Source: Bacillus pseudomycoides
Lineage (GTDB): Bacteria; Bacillota; Bacilli; Bacillales; Bacillaceae_G
Direction of reading: 5' to 3'
Length of the DNA stretch: 41,765 nt
Assembly: GCF_002551005.1 (NCBI RefSeq)
Contig: NZ_NVOY01000045.1
Span: 36,319 to 78,083 of the forward strand
The first letter of the stretch is position 1. Each line of letters opens with the position of its first letter. Both the position numbers and the translations under genes were made by a program. Below are positions 28,134 through 36,778 of this stretch, in pieces. A model generated the notes under the pieces. That model made no database searches and was not told where the DNA came from. It worked only from the letters and a program-made list of their open reading frames with translations.

Positions 28134-28769
28134 TTGGATCGAAATTGGGAAGAATTTTTAGCTCCTTATCATCAAGCAGTAGGAGAATTGAAAGTAAAAT
28201 TAAAAGGAATGCGTTCTCAGTTTGAAATGTTGGCCGAACATTCGCCGATTGAGTTTGTAACAGGTAGAGTCAAATCTGTTGCAAGTATTATTGATAAAGC
28301 AGAAAAACGAAACATTCCGCTCAGTCGTTTGCAAGAAGAGATGCAAGACATTGCGGGGCTTCGGATGATGTGTCAATTTGTTGATGATATTAAGCCGGTT
28401 ATGGAGTTTTTGCGTAAACGTAACGATTTTGAAATTGTAGAAGAACGCGATTACGTGACGCAAAAGAAAGAAAGTGGATATCGCTCCTATCATGTTGTTA
28501 TTAGTTATCCTGTGCAAACGATTGGCGGAGAGAAAAAAGTGTTAGTTGAAATTCAAATTCGCACGTTAGCAATGAATTTTTGGGCAACAATCGAGCATTC
28601 TTTAAATTATAAATATCGTGGACGCTTTCCAGAAGATATTAAAGTGCGTTTGCAGCGCGCAGCTGAAGCAGCTTACTTATTAGACGAAGAGATGTCTTCA
28701 ATTCGTCTTGAAATTAAAGAAGCACAAAAGATTTTTTCACGCAAGAAAGAATCGAAGGAAACAGAATAA
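28134..28769 (+). CDS. relQ: Small alarmone synthetase RelQ (YjbM, SAS1)
   Basis: A 211-aa cytosolic (p)ppGpp synthetase lacking hydrolase and regulatory domains. Motifs of the synthetase fold are clear: QDIAGLRMMCQFVDD, KESGYRSYHVVI and EIQIRTLAMNFWATIEHSLN. I chose TTG 28134, preceded by GGTGGTGG, giving MDRNWEEFLAPYHQAVGEL, which aligns in start and total length with B. subtilis YjbM. TTG 28119 and GTG 28122/28125 upstream are alternatives but lack a well-placed ribosome site. It is followed by nadK after 21 bp. RelQ is allosterically raised by pppGpp in related species. Confidence 0.93.
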   Translation: MDRNWEEFLAPYHQAVGELKVKLKGMRSQFEMLAEHSPIEFVTGRVKSVASIIDKAEKRNIPLSRLQEEMQDIAGLRMMCQFVDDIKPVMEFLRKRNDFEIVEERDYVTQKKESGYRSYHVVISYPVQTIGGEKKVLVEIQIRTLAMNFWATIEHSLNYKYRGRFPEDIKVRLQRAAEAAYLLDEEMSSIRLEIKEAQKIFSRKKESKETE

Positions 28770-28790
28770 TAAACTAAAGGGTGTTGGGCG

Positions 28791-29588
28791 ATGAAGTTTG
28801 CAATTATGTCAAAGGGAGATCAATCATCAAATGCGCTTATGAGTACGATGATAGAGTACTTATGTGATTTTAAATTTACAATGGATGAAAATGAGCCAGA
28901 TATTGTAATTTCCGTTGGGGGAGATGGAACGCTGCTGCATGCGTTTCATCGCTACCAGGAACGGTTAGATAAAACAGCATTTGTCGGGGTGCATACCGGG
29001 CATTTAGGGTTTTATGCAGATTGGTTACCGACAGAAGTTGAGAAGCTTGTCATTGCGATTGCGAAAACGCCTTTTCAAGTTGTTGAATATCCATTATTAG
29101 AGGTCATTATTCGTTATATGAATGGGAATAAAGAATCACAATATTTAGCGCTAAATGAAGCAACAGTAAAAAGCAGTGAAGGAACGCTTGTTATGGATGT
29201 GGAAATTCGCGGTGAATATTTTGAAACATTCCGCGGCGATGGTCTCTGCATTTCAACACCTTCTGGTAGTACTGCATATAATAAAGCGCTGGGCGGTGCA
29301 ATTATTCATCCGTCTTTGGAAGCGATTCAAATTACGGAAATGGCGTCTATTAATAATCGTGTTTTCCGTACGGTTGGATCTCCGCTCGTATTACCGAAGC
29401 ATCATACATGTGTGTTAAGACCAGTTACCGGAATGAACTTGCAAATTACAATTGATCATTTATCGATGGTGCATCAAGATGTTAAATCGATTCAATACCG
29501 AGTGGCAGATCAAAGAGTTCGATTTGTTAGGTTTCGCCCATTCCCATTCTGGAAGCGAGTGCGCGATTCATTTGTTGCGGATCAGTAA
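28791..29588 (+). CDS. nadK: NAD kinase
   Basis: A 265-aa cytosolic enzyme (PpnK/NadK) that phosphorylates NAD to NADP. It has the signature [13 protein letters not shown] near residues 42-54, NEATV, and the glycine-rich [15 protein letters not shown]. Length matches the Gram-positive NadK of about 266 aa. ATG 28791 follows AAAGGGTGTTGGG. It is probably co-transcribed with yjbL and relQ, and ends at a hairpin. Confidence 0.95.
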   Translation: MKFAIMSKGDQSSNALMSTMIEYLCDFKFTMDENEPDIVISVGGDGTLLHAFHRYQERLDKTAFVGVHTGHLGFYADWLPTEVEKLVIAIAKTPFQVVEYPLLEVIIRYMNGNKESQYLALNEATVKSSEGTLVMDVEIRGEYFETFRGDGLCISTPSGSTAYNKALGGAIIHPSLEAIQITEMASINNRVFRTVGSPLVLPKHHTCVLRPVTGMNLQITIDHLSMVHQDVKSIQYRVADQRVRFVRFRPFPFWKRVRDSFVADQ

Positions 29589-29598
29589 GAGAAAACTT

Positions 29599-29627
29599 AT
29601 AGCAGCGGGTCCTTTTCCCGCTGCTAT
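29599..29627 (+). terminator. Hairpin after nadK
   Basis: ATAGCAGCGGG pairs with CCCGCTGCTAT across TCCTTTT. The stem is strong but the T-run is poor, so termination may be incomplete. Confidence 0.6.
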
Positions 29628-29640
29628 ATCAATATAGGTT

Positions 29641-29756
29641 GAAAAAACGACACAAAAACCCCCTTTCTTTTTAGGGGATCGAGAGCGTCTGACCATGCAT
29701 AGAAGCGGTCAGGACCTCTTAGACCGGCTAATCAGGTTCATACGGGCGTTTTTGCA
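29641..29756 (-). repeat. Second interspersed repeat family, copy 3 (minus strand)
   Basis: The best-preserved copy. Read on the minus strand it begins AAAAACGCCCGTATGAACC, passes through CCTGACCGCTTCTATGCATGG and TCAGACGCTCTCGA, and ends with hairpin CCCCTAAAAAGAAAGGGG followed by GTTTTTGTGTC. Copies on the plus strand lie at 18049 and 19104. It lies in the gap between nadK and the pseudouridine synthase gene, opposite to both. Confidence 0.65.
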
Positions 29757-29793
29757 TTGTGAACACACCATTAGAGAGGGTTAGAAGAGAGCT

Positions 29794-30687
29794 ATGCAAT
29801 TGAGAAGATTTACGTTAACGTGGTGTATAACAAAAGTTGATGAAGGAATGCTTATTCGAGAATTTTTGAAAGCGAAAGGTATTTCAAAAGCAGCGTTAAC
29901 TGATATAAAGTTTCATGGCGGTGCGATTGAAGTGAATGAACATCATGTAAATGTGCGTCATGTTTTGCAAGAAGGTGAAAAGTTAGCAGTATGTTTCCCA
30001 CCTGAGCAAAGAAGTGAAGGGATGCTAAGTGAGAATATCCCTCTTTCAGTTGTGTATGAAGATGATTCGGTCCTTGTTATTAATAAACGGCCTTATATGT
30101 CAACAATTCCGTCAAGAGAGCATCCGAGCGGAAGTGTAGCAAATGCTCTTTTGCATTATTATGATCAGCAAAATCTTTCCAGTACCGTACATATCGTTAC
30201 TAGGCTTGACCGAGATACATCCGGTTTAATGTTAATTGCCAAAAATCGTTTTATTCACCATTTGTTATCGAAGCAACATCAACAAAAACAAGTGAAAAGA
30301 ACATACGAAGCGATTGTTCATGGAGTGATAGCAGAGGATAACGGAATAATTGATGCTCCAATTGCACGAAAAGATGATAGTATTATTGAACGCATCGTGC
30401 GCGGGGATGGCCAGCGAGCTGTGACTCATTTTCATGTGCAAAAAAGATGGAAAGATAAAACGCATGTAGCACTTCAATTAGAAACAGGGCGTACGCATCA
30501 AATTAGAGTACATATGGCGCATCTTGGTCATGCGTTACTTGGTGATGATTTGTACGGTGGGAAAACGGATGAAATAAAGCGACAAGCACTGCATAGCACA
30601 AATTTAACATTTTATCACCCAATATTAGAAAAGCAACTGACACTTCATGCGGAGTTGCCTGAAGATATGAAAAAGCTGATGGAATAG
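29794..30687 (+). CDS. yjbO: RluD/RluA-family pseudouridine synthase (YjbO)
   Basis: A 297-aa RNA-modifying enzyme that converts specific uridines, probably in 23S rRNA, to pseudouridine. The N-terminal 75 residues look like an S4-type RNA-binding domain (LIREFLKAKGISKAALTDIK). The catalytic aspartate is in VTRLDRDTSGLMLIAKN, and the family GRTHQIRVHMAHLGHALLGD follows. The ATG follows GAGAGGGTTAGAAGAGAG, a modest ribosome site. The precise target base is not clear. The position matches yjbO of B. subtilis. Confidence 0.9.
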   Translation: MQLRRFTLTWCITKVDEGMLIREFLKAKGISKAALTDIKFHGGAIEVNEHHVNVRHVLQEGEKLAVCFPPEQRSEGMLSENIPLSVVYEDDSVLVINKRPYMSTIPSREHPSGSVANALLHYYDQQNLSSTVHIVTRLDRDTSGLMLIAKNRFIHHLLSKQHQQKQVKRTYEAIVHGVIAEDNGIIDAPIARKDDSIIERIVRGDGQRAVTHFHVQKRWKDKTHVALQLETGRTHQIRVHMAHLGHALLGDDLYGGKTDEIKRQALHSTNLTFYHPILEKQLTLHAELPEDMKKLME

Positions 30688-30707
30688 CAATTCCATCAGC
30701 TTTTTTT
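30670..30707 (+). terminator. Bidirectional terminator between yjbO and prpE
   Basis: AAAAAGCTGATGGAAT pairs with ATTCCATCAGCTTTTT. The yjbO stop codon (30685-30687) is in the loop region, and the T-run merges with the prpE stop codon (30708-30706), so one hairpin closes both convergent genes. Confidence 0.88.
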
Positions 30708-31446
30708 AGTCAATAGAGCGAAATTTCTCAGGTACAAATGGCATCGAAGAAGGTACTGAAACGGTCTCCATTTCTGGATAACGAAGTCCAGTTAATTTCC
30801 CGCCAAATACAGATCCAGTATCGATATTCACAGTATGATTGACAAATCGAGGTTCTTGTACAGGTGTATGTCCATATACAATCCAAGCCTCCCCAGTATA
30901 ATGCTTCGCCCAGTCACGGCGGACAGGAGAGCCGTCAGGGTGCTTTTCACCTGTAATATCTCCATATAAAACGAAAGTTTCCACTTTCTTATCGCTTCTT
31001 CCGATATAATCTTGGCGAATACCGGCGTGACAAACAACGAGTTTTCCGTTATCTAGTACGTGATAGAGCGGTGATTGTTCGTAAAGGTCAATAAACTTTT
31101 TCTGGATAATCTTTTGATCGCGTGTGTTTAATGCCTCGTATTCTGCAACAGTTGTTTCTAGGCCGTGTGCTACTTGTACCTTACGCCCAAGAAAGTAACG
31201 ATATAATTTATTACAATGATTTCCTGGGGCATAATATGCTTCTTTTTTATGTATGACAAGCTCCCATACAATTTCGATCATTCGCAAAGAATGAGGACCG
31301 CGATCTGTAATATCGCCTACGAAAGCAAGCTGTCGTTTTTGCGGATGAACAGGTAATCCACTATCCCATGTATAACCAAGCTGTTTTGTTAATGATGTAA
31401 ATTCCTCTAAACAGCCATGAATATCGCCAATAACATCATATTTCAT
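30706..31446 (-). CDS. prpE: PrpE-type phosphatase (bis(5'-nucleosyl)-tetraphosphatase)
   Basis: A 246-aa metallophosphatase of the PPP-like calcineurin fold. Motifs GDIHG (residues 7-11), [14 protein letters not shown] and the C-terminal YGHTPV bind the two metal ions. Family members hydrolyse Ap4A-type dinucleotides and, in B. subtilis, PrpE dephosphorylates phosphotyrosine and phosphoserine substrates and influences spore germination. The ATG has a near-perfect ribosome site, GAGGAGGTGATC. It is convergent with yjbO and follows the B. subtilis order. Confidence 0.92.
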   Translation of the reverse strand: MKYDVIGDIHGCLEEFTSLTKQLGYTWDSGLPVHPQKRQLAFVGDITDRGPHSLRMIEIVWELVIHKKEAYYAPGNHCNKLYRYFLGRKVQVAHGLETTVAEYEALNTRDQKIIQKKFIDLYEQSPLYHVLDNGKLVVCHAGIRQDYIGRSDKKVETFVLYGDITGEKHPDGSPVRRDWAKHYTGEAWIVYGHTPVQEPRFVNHTVNIDTGSVFGGKLTGLRYPEMETVSVPSSMPFVPEKFRSID

Positions 31447-31493
31447 ATGAGATCACCTCCTCTTTTTTGATTAGTATACCGCTAAGAAGGTAA

Positions 31494-31522
31494 GAAAAAA
31501 ACCATATCCACTCGGATATGGT
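31494..31522 (-). terminator. Terminator of rodA-like gene
   Basis: On the minus strand ACCATATCC pairs with GGATATGGT across GAGT, followed by T7. It begins at the stop codon of the rodA-like gene. Confidence 0.85.
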
Positions 31523-32713
31523 TTAATCAAACATAAATTTCTTCGTTCGTGACTGTACGTTTAGAATGAAGCCAATCGCAATCATATAGGTGACTAAGGA
31601 ACTGCCACCGTAGCTTAAAAGCGGTAATGTAATACCGGTAATAGGAAGTAGTCCAATTGTCATACCGATATTTTGGAATACTTGGAATGTAAACATCCCG
31701 ATTGTTCCTGCGCATATATAACTGCCGTATGGATCATTACTTTCTAATGAAATGTGAATCATACGATAAATCAGTAGGAAGTATAGTGAAATAACGACGC
31801 TTCCTCCTAAAAATCCGAATTTCTCAGCGATGTTTGTAAAAATAAAGTCGGTATGAGGTTCAGGGAAGTATACTTGTCCATTTCCCCAGCCTTTGCCGTA
31901 CAATTCACCTGATCCGGTCGCTAAAAGAGCCTGGGTTAACTGATAACCTTGTGTTGGGTATTCATAAGGTGCTAACCAACCATAGAAACGATCTAATTGG
32001 TATTCTTGTAAAATATGCGCTTTAAAGAATGCTGTATGTGCAAAGTAAATGTACACAAGGAGTGCACCAACTCCAACGACAATGCCAGCTAAACCAAAAA
32101 TAAAGCGCCAGCGAACCCCGGATACTAAAATCATAGCAGCAAGCATTGCTGAGATTACCATCGTATTTCCTAAATCCGGTTCTTTGGCAATTAATAATAG
32201 CGGTGGTAAACTTGCTGCAAATATTTTTCCAAGCAAGAGCAAATCTTCGCGCGGTGTTCGGATTGGATATTTCTCATTATGGTCTACAATCAGACGGCTA
32301 ACAACAAGAATTAAAAAGATTTTCATGACTTCAGAAGGTTGGAAATTACCAAGTCCTGCTGGTAATGAATACCAAGCAGTTGCCCCTTTAATCGTTTGAG
32401 CACCAGGAATATGAAACTCAAGGCCAAGAAGAAGAAGCATTGCGAATCCGTATAAATACCAACAAATTTGCTTGTAACGATCAAAGTCGATTACCATAAC
32501 AGCAGCAATCGCAATAACTCCAATGACATACCATTGAATTTGTTTAGCCACGAAGTTAACCTTTTGTAAATTTGGTGGTAAGGACGGTTGTGCACTTGCA
32601 ATAGCAAAACAACTTACCGTAGCGATTGCTAGTACAATTAGTATTAAAACGTAATCTATTTGATATCGAGAATTTTTATCTTTCACCGTACTGTATTCCT
32701 TTCTATTACTCAT
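31523..32713 (-). CDS. rodA: RodA/FtsW/SpoVE-family SEDS protein
   Basis: A 396-aa polytopic membrane protein with about ten helices, a peptidoglycan glycosyltransferase of the SEDS family that works with a class B penicillin-binding protein. Family segments are clear: GIPG-like loop replaced by HIPGAQTIKGATAWYSLPAG (split), FQPSEVMKI, KEPDLGNTMV, and the extracellular GKGWGNGQVYFPEPHTDFIF loop (split). I prefer ATG 32713 (MSNRKEYS); ATG 32740 is in frame and neither has a strong ribosome site. It is closer to RodA than to FtsW by the last loop. B. cereus group genomes carry several rodA paralogues, so its role (elongation or sporulation) is not settled. Confidence 0.85.
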   Translation of the reverse strand: MSNRKEYSTVKDKNSRYQIDYVLILIVLAIATVSCFAIASAQPSLPPNLQKVNFVAKQIQWYVIGVIAIAAVMVIDFDRYKQICWYLYGFAMLLLLGLEFHIPGAQTIKGATAWYSLPAGLGNFQPSEVMKIFLILVVSRLIVDHNEKYPIRTPREDLLLLGKIFAASLPPLLLIAKEPDLGNTMVISAMLAAMILVSGVRWRFIFGLAGIVVGVGALLVYIYFAHTAFFKAHILQEYQLDRFYGWLAPYEYPTQGYQLTQALLATGSGELYGKGWGNGQVYFPEPHTDFIFTNIAEKFGFLGGSVVISLYFLLIYRMIHISLESNDPYGSYICAGTIGMFTFQVFQNIGMTIGLLPITGITLPLLSYGGSSLVTYMIAIGFILNVQSRTKKFMFD

Positions 32714-32740
32714 TGTTATTAAAAAAGACACTATTACCAT

Positions 32741-33083
32741 CTTATCTGATTTTTTGGTGTTTGCAAATATGTTGTTTACATTTAGGGAGGGGAATGTCAG
32801 ATGAGGGGGGGGGAATTTGGTGTTGTCATATTGGGATGCATATATGAGTAGAGATAATGCGTTAATTCATAATCATAAAATAAAAATGAAAAACATAAAT
32901 TTTCTTTAGGGTTTCTTTTGCAAAAAATTGTATTATTGCTGCCGCTTTCATAAGTAGTGGAACTCGATAGGGACATCAAAAATAGACAAAAAAAATTATT
33001 AATACATTGATAGTGAATCATGGTTTGGAAAGAAGGAATCTCCACTACTAGAAGTTGGAAGATATTTAGGGGGAGGAGAGGAA
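32741..33083. other. Intergenic region before the glycan cluster, with a G9 tract
   Basis: A 343-bp gap without a supported gene. It contains a run of nine G at 32805-32813. It should hold the promoter of the glycan block. I found no convincing sigma-A pair; a CATAAAATA near 32874 resembles a sigma-K -10, but no matching -35 is present, so I do not call it. The ribosome site GGGGGAGGAGAGG lies at its end. Confidence 0.4.
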
Positions 33084-33899
33084 ATGCAAACAGAACGAGG
33101 GATAGGGCTGTATCTTGAACTGTTGAAAAAGACAATTTTATTCGAAATTTGGCAAGAGCATGAAGTGTATTTACCTGTTACGGTTCCAGTTCCGTATTAT
33201 GTAAAAGAATATATACAAGCTCACCATTTAAAACTTATACAAGAAGTTAAACCGAATTATGAATCACGCTTACAGGGGTTAGATTGGCCGGCTATTGCGC
33301 ACAGTATGATTGGTCGCATGCGAATGAACCAATTACAATCAGCAATGGAGACAGTCGTTAAAGAAAATATTGAAGGAGATTTTATTGAAACAGGTGTATG
33401 GCGCGGTGGATCATGTATTTTTATGCGTGGTTTTTTACAAGCATATGGTATAACGAACCGAAAAATATGGGTGGCAGATTCGTTTGAAGGATTACCAAAG
33501 CCCAATGTTGAGAAATATCCGCAAGATGCAGGAGACACTTTATATACGTTTGATTATTTACGTGTTTCGTTAGAACAAGTACGAGAAAATTTCAAGAAAT
33601 ATGATTTGCTTGATGAGCAAGTTCAATTTTTGAAAGGATGGTTTAAAGATACGTTGCCAACTGCACCTATTGAGAAGATAGCGATTGCTCGGCTAGATGG
33701 TGATCTTTATGAATCAACAATGGATAGCTTAACAAATTTGTACGATAAAGTAACAGAAGGTGGCTTCATTATTATTGATGATTACGCTTTGCCAACATGT
33801 GAAGCGGCAGTTATTGATTTTCGAAAGGAGAGAAAGATTACAGAACCGCTCATTAAAATTGATCATTATGGAATGTACTGGAGAAAGGAAACGTCGTAA
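33084..33899 (+). CDS. TylF/MycF-family SAM-dependent O-methyltransferase
   Basis: A 271-aa cytosolic methyltransferase of the macrocin O-methyltransferase (TylF) family, which act on sugar hydroxyls. The SAM-binding strand-loop is IETGVWRGGSCIFMRG from residue 101. ADSFEGLP follows, and the metal-binding acidic motifs ARLDGDLYEST and IIIDDYALP are present; these are typical of this magnesium-dependent family. It is the first gene of the glycan block. A sugar-methylating role (for example on rhamnose or a terminal sugar) fits the neighbours but is inference. Confidence 0.88.
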   Translation: MQTERGIGLYLELLKKTILFEIWQEHEVYLPVTVPVPYYVKEYIQAHHLKLIQEVKPNYESRLQGLDWPAIAHSMIGRMRMNQLQSAMETVVKENIEGDFIETGVWRGGSCIFMRGFLQAYGITNRKIWVADSFEGLPKPNVEKYPQDAGDTLYTFDYLRVSLEQVRENFKKYDLLDEQVQFLKGWFKDTLPTAPIEKIAIARLDGDLYESTMDSLTNLYDKVTEGGFIIIDDYALPTCEAAVIDFRKERKITEPLIKIDHYGMYWRKETS

Positions 33900-33962
33900 A
33901 CTTCGGATGGTTCGTTGCTAAAGTAACATGTATAAATAGCATGCGAGGGGAAGGGGCGTTTT

Positions 33963-35291
33963 ATGTTAACAAGTATTGTTATGTTAACTCATAACCAACT
34001 CCATTACACAAAACAGTGTATTGATAGTATAAGGAAATATACAAAAAAAGAAAGCTACGAGTTAATTGTTATTGATAATGCATCAACAGATGGAACTATA
34101 GAGTGGTTACAATTGCAATCGGATATACTGCTTATGAAAAATACTACTAACGTTGGATTTCCACGCGGTTGCAATCAAGGAATTGAAAAAGCGAAAGGCG
34201 ACAACATTTTATTATTAAACAATGATGTAGTTGTAACGGAAAATTGGTTAACGAACTTATTAGCTTGTTTATATGAACAGCCTGATACAGCCGCTGTAGG
34301 ACCGGTAACGAACAGTGCTTCTTATTACAGTACAATTCCTGTTCCTTATACAAATATAGAAGAGATGCAAAAGTTTGCTGCTATGTATAATCAAAGTGAT
34401 GCAACGAAGTGGGAAGAAAGAATAAAATTAATTGGCTTTTGTATGCTTATAAAGAGAGCTGTTTTAAATGAGATTGGTTTACTAGATGAACGATTTACCC
34501 CAGGTAATTATGAAGATGATGATTTATCACTTCGAATGCGCCAAAAGGGTTATAAACTATATTTATGCCGTGATACATTTGTTCATCATTACGGAAGTGT
34601 ATCGTGGAAAGAAAATATTCCCCAATATTCTGCTTTATTGTATGCGAATGCGTTAAAATTTCAACAGAAATGGGGATTCCCTTCTAGTGATTTATTCATT
34701 CGTTTCGATTTATTACAACTGTCGGATATGTATTATAAAGAAGGGATGAATATTCTTCATATTGGTGCGGGGTGCGGTGCAACATTACTTGAAATGAAGT
34801 GGCGTTATCGAAATGGAAATTTCTTTGGTGTTGAAGAGAAAAAAGAAGCGGTAAATATTGCTGAATATGTAGCGCCAACATTGCATGTGAAACTTAATGA
34901 ATTAGAGGGGAAATTTTCAAATGAAAAGTTTTCTATTATCCTTCTTTCATGCCCTGTGTACCGTGAACATATGGTAGCTGTCATAAGAGGTGTTTCTCGA
35001 TTATTACATCGAGATGGTTTTCTTATTATGTCGTTTCCTAATTCGAATTACTACACACGAATTGAACAACGATTTCAACTTCAAGGAGAGAATGAGGAAG
35101 CTGAACAGAGTTATAATTTAGCAGAAATCATGATTTTATTAGAAAAAGAACAATTAAAAGTGATTAAAATTCAAGAATTGGGAGGCGATTTAGGAAGATG
35201 GCATGAGCAATATGCCTCCTTTTGCAACTCACTTATTGGTAGAATAGATGCACATTTAGCAGGGTATAGTTTAATCGTTTCGCATGTATAA
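33963..35291 (+). CDS. Fused GT2 glycosyltransferase and methyltransferase
   Basis: A 442-aa two-domain protein. Residues 1 to about 240 are a family 2 glycosyltransferase (SIVMLTHNQLHYTKQCIDSI, VIDNASTDGT, acidic motif LLNNDVVV, EDDDLSLRMRQKGY), of the kind that adds rhamnose or similar sugars. From about residue 255 a class I methyltransferase-like domain begins, with ILHIGAGCGATLLEMKW at residue 264 as a slightly altered SAM-binding loop, ending in a YSLIVSHV strand. The start ATG follows GAGGGGAAGGGG. The fusion suggests sequential transfer and methylation. The methyltransferase half is diverged and may not be active. Confidence 0.82.
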   Translation: MLTSIVMLTHNQLHYTKQCIDSIRKYTKKESYELIVIDNASTDGTIEWLQLQSDILLMKNTTNVGFPRGCNQGIEKAKGDNILLLNNDVVVTENWLTNLLACLYEQPDTAAVGPVTNSASYYSTIPVPYTNIEEMQKFAAMYNQSDATKWEERIKLIGFCMLIKRAVLNEIGLLDERFTPGNYEDDDLSLRMRQKGYKLYLCRDTFVHHYGSVSWKENIPQYSALLYANALKFQQKWGFPSSDLFIRFDLLQLSDMYYKEGMNILHIGAGCGATLLEMKWRYRNGNFFGVEEKKEAVNIAEYVAPTLHVKLNELEGKFSNEKFSIILLSCPVYREHMVAVIRGVSRLLHRDGFLIMSFPNSNYYTRIEQRFQLQGENEEAEQSYNLAEIMILLEKEQLKVIKIQELGGDLGRWHEQYASFCNSLIGRIDAHLAGYSLIVSHV

Positions 35292-35325
35292 CATAACGAC
35301 AGCGTATGTATAGGAGGGGAATAAA

Positions 35326-36009
35326 GTGGAAACAGAAGACTCCTCTTTATATCGAGAAAAGCATGATGATTATTATGAAGGTGCAAATCCTTATTTATTA
35401 AAGCATATTAAAGATGAGTGGAAGGAAGTTCTTGATATTGGTTGTTCACGAGGCGGATTAGGAGCTGTGATAAAAGACAAGGGGATACGTGTTTCCGGTA
35501 TCGAAGCTTTTGAAGAGGCAGCACAAATCGCAAAAATAAAATTGGATCATGTAATCAAAGGTAATGTAGAAACAATGGATTTACCATATGAGAAAGAACA
35601 GTTTGATTGTATTATTTTTGGAGATGTATTAGAGCATTTATTTGATCCATGGGCGGTTTTAGAAAAAGTAAAACCGTTTGTAAAACAAGGTGGCGTAATT
35701 TTAACGAGTATACCGAACGTTGCACATATTTCAGTACTGATTCCTCTTCTGAATGGAGATTGGACGTATGAAAAAGCGGGGTTGATGGATAAAACACATA
35801 TTCGCTTCTTTACGTTTAAAGAGCTATTGCATCTGTTTGTAAATGCAGGATTTTCGGTTCGGCAAGTTGAGCGTGTCTATGTGAACTATGATAGGTATAT
35901 TCCGATTATGCAAGATTTATATGAAGTTTGTAAGAAATATAATATTGGAAGTAGCTTTATGGCGGAATCAGCTGTATATCAATATGTGATTGAAGCAGCG
36001 AAAGTGTGA
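35326..36009 (+). CDS. Class I SAM-dependent methyltransferase
   Basis: A 227-aa protein of the methyltransferase 23/UbiG-like type. VLDIGCSRGGLGAVIKDKG begins at residue 35, followed by acidic GIEAFEEAAQIA, DCIIFGDVLEHLFDPW and GGVILTSIPNV, the classic motifs I to III. The start is GTG 35326, after AGGAGGGG. It is 34 bp after the fused gene and so probably in the same operon. The acceptor is unknown; a sugar or glycolipid is suggested by the neighbours. Confidence 0.87.
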   Translation: METEDSSLYREKHDDYYEGANPYLLKHIKDEWKEVLDIGCSRGGLGAVIKDKGIRVSGIEAFEEAAQIAKIKLDHVIKGNVETMDLPYEKEQFDCIIFGDVLEHLFDPWAVLEKVKPFVKQGGVILTSIPNVAHISVLIPLLNGDWTYEKAGLMDKTHIRFFTFKELLHLFVNAGFSVRQVERVYVNYDRYIPIMQDLYEVCKKYNIGSSFMAESAVYQYVIEAAKV

Positions 36010-36084
36010 AGAAAGCAGAGAAAACGTTATTTATTACATGTGTAAACAATCGCATTCACAAATAGAAAAGAAAGGATTACCACG

Positions 36085-36765
36085 ATGAAAGAAAAAACGA
36101 TTTTGGTAGTCGTTTGTGTCAATAACGAAGAGCTCTTTACACAATGTGAGAGGCAAATTAAAAATATGTTTGTCCCGCCTGAATACCAAGTTCAAATATT
36201 GCCAATCTATCATGCCAAAAGTATGACAAGTGCATACAATCAAGCAGCTTCATATCCAGCAAAGTATAAGGTGTATTTGCATCAAGATACATTTCTTATT
36301 GAACGGAATATTTTTATTAACCTTTTATCGATTTTTGCATCAAATGAGAAACTGGGGCTAATTGGAGTAGCAGGCTGCCAGTATATGCCGGATAATGGTA
36401 TATGGTGGGAGGGAGAAAAATTAGCTGGGCAAGTTATTGAGTATCGAAGACGGAATTATCAATTATTAAGTTTTGAAACAGGTTTGTATGAATCGCAGCT
36501 TTTTACTCCTGTTCAAGCAATAGACGGCTTATTTATGGCGACACAATATGATTTGCTATGGCGGGAAGATTTATTTGATGGATTTCATTTTTATGATGTT
36601 TCACAGTCATTTGAATTTCGTAAAGCTGGTTATTTAGTAGGGGTTTCTAACCAAATGCGGACGTGGTGTCTTCATTATAATGGAGATGAATTTGATGCAG
36701 TCTCCTATGAAAAATATCGGCAAATCTTTTTGCAAAATTATATGAATGGTTCATTTCCATCATAA
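36085..36765 (+). CDS. Glycosyltransferase family 2-like protein
   Basis: A 226-aa protein with the shape of a short GT-A glycosyltransferase (the pfam Glyco_tranf_2_5 type). It has ILVVVCVNNEELFTQC at the N-terminus, AKSMTSAYNQAA, an acidic metal-binding YLHQDTFL, LIGVAGC, and a C-terminal GLFMATQYDLLWREDLFDGFHFYD acceptor region (split). No membrane helix is present. The ATG follows AGAAAGGA. It probably adds one sugar of the exosporium glycan, but donor and acceptor are unknown. rmlA follows within 14 bp. Confidence 0.82.
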   Translation: MKEKTILVVVCVNNEELFTQCERQIKNMFVPPEYQVQILPIYHAKSMTSAYNQAASYPAKYKVYLHQDTFLIERNIFINLLSIFASNEKLGLIGVAGCQYMPDNGIWWEGEKLAGQVIEYRRRNYQLLSFETGLYESQLFTPVQAIDGLFMATQYDLLWREDLFDGFHFYDVSQSFEFRKAGYLVGVSNQMRTWCLHYNGDEFDAVSYEKYRQIFLQNYMNGSFPS

Positions 36766-36778
36766 GGGAGTGATTGAG

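Noticed and set aside
32860-32890. Sigma-K promoter for the glycan block (CATAAAATA)
   Set aside because: The -10 matches but no suitable AC -35 is placed upstream; in AT-rich DNA this is likely chance.
32797-33135. 112-codon minus-strand open frame upstream of the glycan block
   Set aside because: It overlaps the start of the TylF-like gene, includes the G9 tract and lacks a ribosome site.
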